32,099 bases of DNA from Candidatus Latescibacterota bacterium (GTDB lineage: Bacteria > Latescibacterota > MWCZ01). Each line of letters starts with the position of its first letter. Position 1 is the stretch's first letter. Below are positions 26,207 through 32,099 of the stretch, in pieces. The stretch lies in contig JAKPPK010000449.1 in NCBI GenBank assembly GCA_029547385.1, forward strand, positions 1 through 32,099, read 5' to 3'. The notes beneath the pieces were generated by a model. That model saw only the letters and a list, made by a program, of their open reading frames with translations. It did not search any database and was not told the DNA's origin. The position numbers and the translations under genes are program-made.

Positions 26207-26476
26207 TCAGGAGGATGTCCTTTTCTGGTCCGCCTGAAGACGGGCAATATCGCGCTCCAGTGCGGCAATCCGGCGGAGCAGGTGAAGGATGTACAATACC
26301 GTCCCGAGCCACACAGCCCCGTACGCGGCCACTACGAAGTGCGCGTTTCTCCACAGGGTGACATCGCCCACCAGAGCCTCCCCCGCCCACGCCTGACCCG
26401 AGGCGAATACAACACAGAAAGAGAGCAACAAAAAGGCGGCCACTAGGCGCAGTCGGGCGTGAAAATGCCTCTCCAT
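26207..26476 (-). CDS. CcmD-like small membrane protein
   Basis: This 89-residue protein has a predicted signal peptide (cleavage near AWA-GE, about residue 31) and a second hydrophobic segment (about 46-67: FVVAAYGAVWLGTVLYILHLL). It ends with a charged coiled-coil tail, RRIAALERDIARLQADQ. The one-helix-plus-coil form with a YGAVW-type segment fits the CcmD family, which helps release haem-loaded CcmE from CcmC. ATG 26474-26476 has AGGAG eight bases upstream. It follows ccmC by 19 bases, which supports the assignment. The signal peptide makes it longer than classic CcmD (about 50-70 residues). Confidence 0.72.
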   Translation of the reverse strand: MERHFHARLRLVAAFLLLSFCVVFASGQAWAGEALVGDVTLWRNAHFVVAAYGAVWLGTVLYILHLLRRIAALERDIARLQADQKRTSS

Positions 26477-26495
26477 CGGAATACTCCTGTCTTTT

Positions 26496-27194
26496 TCAGC
26501 CTGCGCCGCACCGCAGGTAATCAACCTGTTCCGTCGCGCGAAGAACGCGATACCTCAGCGACAGCATCACTCCAAAAAGCACCGTAAATGTCGCAAGGGA
26601 AACGACTAGAGCCACCAGAAAATCGGCAGGAAGCCCGCTCGCAAACCCCCGTTGAGACAGGACCACCGCCTCCGGGTGGAGACCTCGCCACAGCACAACG
26701 GAAAAATGGATCACTGGTACGTCAAGTGCCCCTAAAAGCCCCAGAACGGCACAAAATCGCGCGGCCTTCTCCGGTTCTTCGACGAATTCCCGCAGCAGAA
26801 GGTAGGCTATTTCAATGAGCCAGAGCACGAAGGTAGTCGTAAGGCGGGCGTCCCAGACCCAGTACGCACCCCAGGCCGGTCGTGCCCAAAGAGGCCCCGT
26901 TACGAGCACAAGGGTCGTGAATACTGTTCCGACTTCAATGGAGGCGTGTGCTAGATGATCCCAGCGTCTGGAACGTCTTAACAGGTAGGCTACTCCTGAG
27001 CCACTTCCGATGAAAAAGGCGAGGTATGTGATCCACGCGCACGGCACATGGAAATAGAAAATCTTCTGCGTGAATCCCAGTTCTGCATCGAGCGGGGTCA
27101 CCACGAAGATCAGATAAAGGGAAATCGGAAAGCCGACTGCAGCAAGGATCGTCAAGGCCGTTTGGGGTCTCGACAACCCGGTCTTTGTGGTCAA
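26496..27194 (-). CDS. ccmC: Haem transporter CcmC for cytochrome c maturation
   Basis: This 232-residue integral membrane protein has about six membrane segments and the tryptophan-rich haem-binding WWD-type segment WGAYWVWDARLTT. Conserved histidines appear in FYFHVPCAW and VPVIHFSVVLW. CcmC hands haem to CcmE in system I cytochrome c maturation. The proposed start is TTG 27192-27194, which overlaps the secA stop as TTGA and has AAGGA seven bases upstream; a longer frame to ATG 27248 would overlap secA by 58 bases. CcmA, CcmB and CcmE are not in the window. Its place directly after secA is unusual. Confidence 0.9.
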   Translation of the reverse strand: MTTKTGLSRPQTALTILAAVGFPISLYLIFVVTPLDAELGFTQKIFYFHVPCAWITYLAFFIGSGSGVAYLLRRSRRWDHLAHASIEVGTVFTTLVLVTGPLWARPAWGAYWVWDARLTTTFVLWLIEIAYLLLREFVEEPEKAARFCAVLGLLGALDVPVIHFSVVLWRGLHPEAVVLSQRGFASGLPADFLVALVVSLATFTVLFGVMLSLRYRVLRATEQVDYLRCGAG

Positions 27195-30100
27195 GTCTCG
27201 TCCTTTCCATGGCAATACTTGTACTTCTTGCCACTCCCGCACGGGCACGGCGAATTGCGGCTCACGCGAGGTACGGCCTTCGCCTGCTGCGGCGTAGATT
27301 TGGGCGCAGAAGCACGGGCCGCGGTTACCGGCTTCCGTGCGCCACGCCCGCCCACGGTGCGGATTTCAGGTTCGGCGACGGCCACTGGCGCGCCCTCTCC
27401 CGCATCAAACCCTTCCATCTCAGCGTGGGTGGCCATCAACTCCGCAGCGGCGCGTCTGCGTGCTTCCACTTCGCGTTCTGAGGGAAGTTGTGACTTGAAC
27501 ACTATTTCCAGCGTCTGCCGGTCGATTTCGCGGATGAGGTTTTCGAATATGTCGTACGCCTCACGTTTGAATTCGACCACGGGGTCTTTCTGACCATACT
27601 GGCGAAGGTGAATTCCGCCTTTCATGTCCTCGATGTCGGTGAGGTGTTCGCGCCAGCGGTCGTCAACAGCCGACAAGACCGCGATTTTGTGGAGTCGGCG
27701 CACAAAAACCTCTTCGTCCTCCGCACCTTGTCTACGGGCCTCGCGCCGAAGCTCGTTGCAGCGGGCATCGTACTTTGAGAGAACCGCGCTTGTCACCCTC
27801 TGTCGGATCACCTCATCAGAGACTGTTTCCTCTGGTCCAAAACGGAGGTTTGCCTCTACCCCGAATCTCTTGCTCAGTTCCGCATTGAGCGCACCAAAAT
27901 CCCAGCCCTCTCCATCGTTCTCGTTTTCGGCAAATCGGGTGATGATGTCATCAATCGCGTTCATGGTCAGCGACCGGATCTCGCCGGTCAAATCGTCATT
28001 CTCCAGAGCAAACCGGCGGCGGTCATAAATGACTTCGCGCTGCTGGTTCATCACATCATCGTAATCCAGCAGCCGCTTTCTTATCTCGAAATTGTTTGCC
28101 TCGATCGTACGCTGGTTTCGATCGATGGCTTTCGTCACCAGCGGGGATTGGATTACCTCGCCTTCCTGAGCACCGAGTCGCGTCATGATATTCGCGATGC
28201 GCTCCGAGCCAAAAAGGCGCATGAGGTCATCTTCCAGCGAAAGGAAGAACTGCGAAGCACCCGGATCACCTTGTCGCCCGGATCTGCCTCTGAGCTGGCG
28301 GTCGATACGGCGCGCGTCGTGCCGTTCCGTTCCGATGATGTGCAAGCCACAGGGTTGTTTTTCCAGACAGTCTTTGATCGTCATGCCGTCAGCAGTGATT
28401 GTGCTTTCAGGAAGGCCGTTGCGAAGCTTGCACTCGTCGCATTTGATGAGGCTTCTCGGAATCTTGATGTCGGTGCCTCGTCCCGCCATGTTCGTCGCGA
28501 TTGTCACCGCGTCGGGCTGCCCGGCCTTCGCAATGATTTCCGCTTCTATCTGGTGGTATTTGGCGTTCAAAACGGAGTGGGCGATGCCTTTGCGCTTCAA
28601 CATCCTGCTGAGAAGCTCGCTCGTTTCGACGGATCGCGTCCCGATGAGCACTGGCAGATGCTGCTGGTGCAGTTGTTCTACTTCTTCCACAACGGCGTTG
28701 AACTTCTCACGCTTTGTGCGGAAGATCACGTCGTCCAGATCGATTCGCCTCACAGGTTTGTTCGTCGGGATGACGATGACTTCCAGCTTGTAGATTCCCC
28801 ACAACTCATCTTCTTCGGTTTCCGCGGTACCCGTCATACCCGCGAGTTTGTCGTACATGCGGAAGTAATTCTGGACCGTAATGGTGGCCACGGTCTGCGT
28901 GTCACGTTCCACCGTGACGTTTTCTTTCGCTTCAAGAGCCTGATGCAGTCCGTCGGAATACCGTCGCCCCGGTTGAAGCCTTCCCGTAAACTCGTCGACG
29001 ATGACGACCTTGTCATCCTGAACCACGTAGTTCACGTCGCGTTCGAACAGCCCGTATGCACGGATGAGATTGGACATTCCGTGGATGCGGTCTGCCGCAT
29101 CCGCATAGCTCGAATACTGGAAATCGATGAGCTTCCTCTTCTGGTCCTCTGAGAAAACGGTGCTCTTCTCGATCAGTTCCAGGTTCTCGCTGAGATCGGG
29201 AAGGATGAACTTGCGCCGGGAATCGTCGAAATACACGCGAAACATGTCTTCGACCAGTGCGAATTTCTGATCCGCCGAGAGGACGTCATTCTGTTCAACA
29301 TGGTGCAGGATCTGGGCAAGATCGGGCAGAACAAGTCTCTGGGTCTGCGCCTCCATGTACGCGCGATATGCATCGGCCAGCAGCCCCGCTTTCGCAGTAG
29401 TGTCCAGCTTTTCGTTGTGAGTGACGAACGCCGTCACGTCGTCGAAAGATGGCCGCGAAAGCCCTTCTCGTTCCGCTGTGGAGAATGCATCGGAAAGAGC
29501 CTTGGTGAGGTCCCCTTTGTCCTGGCTCGTCAAGTACTCATTCGCCGAGATTCGTTCCTCGATTTCTCTTCCAGGGTACGAGAGACGCTTGATGGCCTGT
29601 TTTACCCAGTTCGATGCGGACTCGACGATTTTTGCGCGTCCGGCGTCGCGGTCCGCTTGCGCATCATCTTCCGGACCCTCGGCCTCGTCGGCCAGCGAGA
29701 ATCGAATGAACCCGCGGGACGCGTAGTCCACGGCCAGTGCAAACTGTTCCTTGAGCAGCACGCGCTTCTGCTCGTCGGTGAGTACCTCATCGAGTTCAAT
29801 CGCACGAACGACGTCGCCAGCTTCTGACGTGATCGCTCGCCCCTTCGTCTCGTTGATGTACGCACGGAATTCCTTCTCGAGGCGCTCCTGTTTGACCGCG
29901 TCGTCAACGTTCTCATCGCGTTCGATGCGGCGGACGGTGTCCATGAGCGAAATGAAGCGTCTTTTGTCCTCGGTGAGCAGAAGGCGGGAGCGGCCCTCGT
30001 CAGTGATCTCCGCCGAATGATTTTTCTCGTCGATCGAATAGAGCAACGGTTCGTCGAGTTCGGGAGTGCGCTTATCGCGCATGTAATCGAGTTCTACGCG

Positions 30101-31111
30101 GACGATCGCCTTTTTCACCTCGCCGCTCTCGCAGAGCCGCATGAGTTTTCGTTGTTTCGGAGCGCCGCGTTGAGCCTGCAGCAGCTTCTTTGCGCCGGCG
30201 TACGTTTCTCCCGCTTCCCACAGCCGCTCGCCGTCGTCGACCAGTTCCGCGACTATCCGGCTCTGTTCCTTTACCAGCTTCTCCACGCGAGGCTTAAGTT
30301 CCACGTAACGTTCGCTTTTGGACTCCGGTACCTGCCCGCTGATGATGAGCGGCGTCCGTGCCTCGTCGATAAGAAGCTGGTCAGCCTCGTCCACGATCGC
30401 GAAATTGAAGCCCCGATGACGAATGTCGGCAATATCCCACGCCATATTGTCGTAGAGATAGTCAAATCCGAACTGATCCTGCCTGCCGTAGGTCACATCA
30501 CAGGCGTAAGCTTCCCGGCGAGAGATCGGCACAAGGTGGTACCCCTGCGTTTCATTCCAATCGACTTTGTAACTCTCAATGCCGTTGTTCGCGTTCGGAT
30601 CCTGAAGAACGGAAACCGAGAGCCCGAGCCAGTGGTAAATGGGACCATTCCAGCTTGCGTCGCGCCGGGCGAGGTAGTCATTCACGGTGACGAGGTGCGC
30701 ACCTTTTCCGGGAAGCGCGTTGAGGTAGAGCGGCAATACGGCGACGAGAGTCTTGCCTTCTCCGGTCGCCATTTCCGCGATTTTGCCTTGATGCAGAACG
30801 ATGGCGCCCACCAGCTGAACATCAAACGGCACCATGAACCACGGAGTCATGTTCCCGCAGACATCCCATTCCATCTTCCGTTCAGTGAAACGGCGCATCG
30901 TCTCTTTGACAACGGCGAACGCCTCGACCATGAGATCGTCCAGGGTCTCGCCGTCCGCCAGGCGCTTTCTGAATTCGTCGGTTTTTCCTTTGATTGCCTC
31001 ATCCGGCAGATCATGAAGCAACTCGTACTTCGCGTTTATCTCGGCGACGACAGGCCGAAGACGCTTGATTTCGCGTTTGCTCTTATTGAAAAACCTTTTG
31101 AACAAATTCAC
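27191..31111 (-). CDS. secA: Preprotein translocase ATPase SecA, unusually long
   Basis: This 1306-residue motor pushes unfolded preproteins through SecYEG. The nucleotide-binding fold 1 has MATGEGKT (114-121) and VDEAD (240-244). The preprotein-binding region resumes at residues 683-690 (IRAYGLFE), and fold 2 has ATNMAGRGTDIK (872-883) and QLRGRSGRQGDPG (939-951). The C-terminal helical domains lead to a zinc tail C-P-C-x8-C-H (1289-1301) that binds SecB and phospholipid in other SecAs. About 840-900 residues is usual. The excess is mostly a region of about 300 residues between 378 and 682, made of tandem repeats. A smaller insertion with four cysteines (C891, C894, C915, C921) interrupts the second fold. 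The start is GTG 31109-31111 behind GGAG. The flanking motifs (LIDEARTPLIISG, KLAGMTGTAETE) are intact, so it should be active. Confidence 0.97.
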   Translation of the reverse strand: MNLFKRFFNKSKREIKRLRPVVAEINAKYELLHDLPDEAIKGKTDEFRKRLADGETLDDLMVEAFAVVKETMRRFTERKMEWDVCGNMTPWFMVPFDVQLVGAIVLHQGKIAEMATGEGKTLVAVLPLYLNALPGKGAHLVTVNDYLARRDASWNGPIYHWLGLSVSVLQDPNANNGIESYKVDWNETQGYHLVPISRREAYACDVTYGRQDQFGFDYLYDNMAWDIADIRHRGFNFAIVDEADQLLIDEARTPLIISGQVPESKSERYVELKPRVEKLVKEQSRIVAELVDDGERLWEAGETYAGAKKLLQAQRGAPKQRKLMRLCESGEVKKAIVRVELDYMRDKRTPELDEPLLYSIDEKNHSAEITDEGRSRLLLTEDKRRFISLMDTVRRIERDENVDDAVKQERLEKEFRAYINETKGRAITSEAGDVVRAIELDEVLTDEQKRVLLKEQFALAVDYASRGFIRFSLADEAEGPEDDAQADRDAGRAKIVESASNWVKQAIKRLSYPGREIEERISANEYLTSQDKGDLTKALSDAFSTAEREGLSRPSFDDVTAFVTHNEKLDTTAKAGLLADAYRAYMEAQTQRLVLPDLAQILHHVEQNDVLSADQKFALVEDMFRVYFDDSRRKFILPDLSENLELIEKSTVFSEDQKRKLIDFQYSSYADAADRIHGMSNLIRAYGLFERDVNYVVQDDKVVIVDEFTGRLQPGRRYSDGLHQALEAKENVTVERDTQTVATITVQNYFRMYDKLAGMTGTAETEEDELWGIYKLEVIVIPTNKPVRRIDLDDVIFRTKREKFNAVVEEVEQLHQQHLPVLIGTRSVETSELLSRMLKRKGIAHSVLNAKYHQIEAEIIAKAGQPDAVTIATNMAGRGTDIKIPRSLIKCDECKLRNGLPESTITADGMTIKDCLEKQPCGLHIIGTERHDARRIDRQLRGRSGRQGDPGASQFFLSLEDDLMRLFGSERIANIMTRLGAQEGEVIQSPLVTKAIDRNQRTIEANNFEIRKRLLDYDDVMNQQREVIYDRRRFALENDDLTGEIRSLTMNAIDDIITRFAENENDGEGWDFGALNAELSKRFGVEANLRFGPEETVSDEVIRQRVTSAVLSKYDARCNELRREARRQGAEDEEVFVRRLHKIAVLSAVDDRWREHLTDIEDMKGGIHLRQYGQKDPVVEFKREAYDIFENLIREIDRQTLEIVFKSQLPSEREVEARRRAAAELMATHAEMEGFDAGEGAPVAVAEPEIRTVGGRGARKPVTAARASAPKSTPQQAKAVPRVSRNSPCPCGSGKKYKYCHGKDET
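29069..29965 (-). repeat. Tandem repeats of about 42 residues inside SecA
   Basis: Within SecA residues 383-681 a helical unit recurs. The last three copies are each exactly 42 residues and contiguous: 556-597, 598-639 and 640-681. The first two end in LVLPD and FILPD, and each has a LxxxxK/Q-K-LL-like core after an N-E/D-x-L turn. Earlier, looser copies lie at 383-429, 430-471 and 516-555, with an acidic spacer (472-515) between the second and third. One copy of a similar LPD-containing unit occurs at this place in FCB-type SecA (from memory), so this looks like unit amplification. Confidence 0.65.
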
Positions 31112-31151
31112 AGCAACACTCCCGTTTGTATCGGCGATCGAGAGAACGTCA

Positions 31152-31637
31152 TCATGAGACAGGTAACTCCGGGGAGCACCAGGTTACTGGCAGCAGTGGG
31201 CGACCGGATTCGACAACTTGTTTGTAATACTCGAGATCAGTACGCGAGATCGCGGTCAGCGGCTCAGGCAGATCATCCAACGCGAACCATTCCGCCGCAC
31301 TGCATTTCAGCGGCTCGTTGATGTGAGGGACACCACGAACATGCCGGCACACGAATGTAGGGGAAACCCAGTGCTGATGGTCCGCCGGAATGATGTGATT
31401 GACAACGCGCAGAAGCCCTACCGGCACAACCTCTATGTCAAGTTCTTCGTGAATTTCGCGGACGATCGCGTCTTCAAAGCGCTCTCCAAATTCCAGCGCA
31501 CCCCCGGGGTTCTCCCATTGACCTCTCTGATTGCGAGCGGCGTTGCTCCTTCGGGCAAGCAGAACCCGCCCGTCAGAGCCCGTAATGATCCCGCCCACTC
31601 CCACGCCTATGTAGTGCTTCCCCGGTTGAAAATCCAC
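31152..31637 (-). CDS. Nudix hydrolase
   Basis: This 161-residue protein has the full Nudix box, G-x5-E-x7-REIHEELDI, in GGALEFGERFEDAIVREIHEELDIEV, about residues 41-66. The flanks VGGIITGSDGRVLLARRS and QWENPGG are typical of MutT/NUDT-like enzymes. It would hydrolyse a nucleoside diphosphate linked to another group, with divalent metal at the box glutamates. The substrate cannot be told from sequence. The start is GTG 31635-31637 behind GGAG. The gene ends 40 bases before secA and probably shares its transcript; a functional link is not evident. Confidence 0.92.
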   Translation of the reverse strand: MDFQPGKHYIGVGVGGIITGSDGRVLLARRSNAARNQRGQWENPGGALEFGERFEDAIVREIHEELDIEVVPVGLLRVVNHIIPADHQHWVSPTFVCRHVRGVPHINEPLKCSAAEWFALDDLPEPLTAISRTDLEYYKQVVESGRPLLPVTWCSPELPVS

Positions 31638-31724
31638 GCCACATTTCTCCGTCCAACAAATGACAACCCATTAAATCTACGCCCGTACCCGCAGGTTCTC
31701 AAGCATAAGCCGTTCCTCCGGGCT

Positions 31725-31752
31725 TTGGTATTGAGACGAAGGCGCCTATAAT
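31725..31752 (+). promoter_or_regulatory. Candidate promoter for the right-edge gene
   Basis: TTGGTA (31725-31730) is followed by a 16-base spacer and a perfect TATAAT (31747-31752), about 70 bases before the ATG at 31822. The position in a divergent intergenic region supports it. The -35 match is only 4 of 6, and the spacer is 1 base short of optimum. Confidence 0.55.
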
Positions 31753-31821
31753 CTTCATTGTTCGCGCTGAGTCGGGGACCTCCTCCCGCCTTGCGCCTCA
31801 CCACACTCCAAGGAGATAGCG

Positions 31822-32099
31822 ATGCCTCACACTCCGAAGTTTTACCCGTTTTCGGACGTGCCGGTATCAGACTCGTGTTGGTCCCTCTCAACAGGGCCCG
31901 ACGGGCGCATCTACATCGCGGTCTGTTCCGAGGGGCTGGGCGGTGTAAGTGTCTACATCGCCCGGTACAATGATGAAACGGATCGCCTCGACTACCTTGT
32001 GGACGCCTCGAAGGAGACAAACGACCCGCCCGATTCCGGGCGAGCGACCCAGTGCAAAATCCACTACTGCTTTTGCCCTTCCAGGCACGACGGCATTCT
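31822..32099 (+). CDS. Partial propeller-like protein, 3' end off the window
   Basis: A plus-strand frame opens at ATG 31822-31824, behind a near-perfect AAGGAG site seven bases upstream, and stays open for 92 codons to the right edge. The sequence begins MPHTPKFYPFSDVPVSDS and has a strand-rich pattern with SLSTGPDGRIYIAV and GGVSVYIARYNDETDRLDYL. The GPDGRIYI and ..Y..ETDRL pattern is typical of beta-propeller blades in SMP-30/gluconolactonase-like or NHL-type proteins. Cysteines cluster at the end (C-x5-C-x-C in the TQCKIHYCFCPS segment). No signal peptide is seen. The exact family cannot be fixed from this fragment. It is divergent from the Nudix-secA cluster. Confidence 0.75.
   Translation, partial: MPHTPKFYPFSDVPVSDSCWSLSTGPDGRIYIAVCSEGLGGVSVYIARYNDETDRLDYLVDASKETNDPPDSGRATQCKIHYCFCPSRHDGI

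Noticed and set aside
30017-31321. Plus-strand frame of 434 codons
   Set aside because: Antisense to secA with its intact motifs; no ribosome site or known domain.
31733-31752. TTGAGA as -35 for the TATAAT at 31747
   Set aside because: The spacer would be about 10 bases, too short for sigma-70; TTGGTA with 16 bases is preferred.
1-32099. CRISPR arrays, insertion sequences and rRNA genes
   Set aside because: None were seen on reading the window: no regularly spaced repeats, no transposase gene and no rRNA-like tract.

Overview
The window reads as a bacterial chromosome segment of fairly high GC content. Nearly all genes lie on the minus strand, so they read from the right edge to the left. 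A complete division and cell-wall (dcw) operon, a MurE with the DNPR signature of meso-diaminopimelate-adding enzymes, FtsA/FtsQ/FtsL, and CcmC plus a CcmD-like protein indicate a DAP-type peptidoglycan cell, probably with a Gram-negative envelope. The SecA resembles the long form I associate with the Bacteroidetes/Chlorobi/Gemmatimonadetes side of the tree (from memory, not computed). I cannot name a phylum with confidence; an uncultivated lineage near the FCB group is a reasonable guess.

Layout, right to left. A partial plus-strand gene (31822 to the right edge, propeller-like) is divergent from a minus-strand cluster of Nudix hydrolase, secA, ccmC and a ccmD-like gene (31637-26207). Next comes a well-formed promoter with 10-bp-phased MraZ-like boxes driving mraZ-rsmH-ftsL-ftsI-murE-murF-ftsW-murC-ftsQ-ftsA-ftsZ (25892-12312). 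Most genes in this operon overlap by 4 bases or lie within 30 bases of each other. The operon lacks mraY, murD, murG, murB and ddl at their usual places. A tRNA-Met gene (12262-12189) follows, with a terminator-like hairpin.

From the 3' end of that tRNA leftward lies what looks like an integrated mobile element. It carries a tyrosine integrase, an unknown 226-residue protein, a small AlpA/excisionase-type DNA-binding protein, a winged-helix replication protein with a loader-like C-terminus, and a DnaB-type helicase. After about 0.9 kb of non-coding DNA comes a two-gene module: a PLD-SNF2 helicase and a large adenine-type DNA methyltransferase that runs off the left edge. The int/xis/rep/dnaB set fits a phage satellite or integrative mobilisable element, and the helicase-methylase pair looks like restriction-modification or anti-phage cargo. 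The left end of the element is not visible, so whether the helicase-methylase pair is inside it is inference.

The points most worth a second look are the helicase-methylase pair as element cargo, a SecA of 1306 residues with tandem repeats of about 42 residues in its preprotein-binding region, mutually exclusive hairpins between the xis-like and rep genes, clustered inverted repeats upstream of the xis-like gene, and the pared-down dcw operon.
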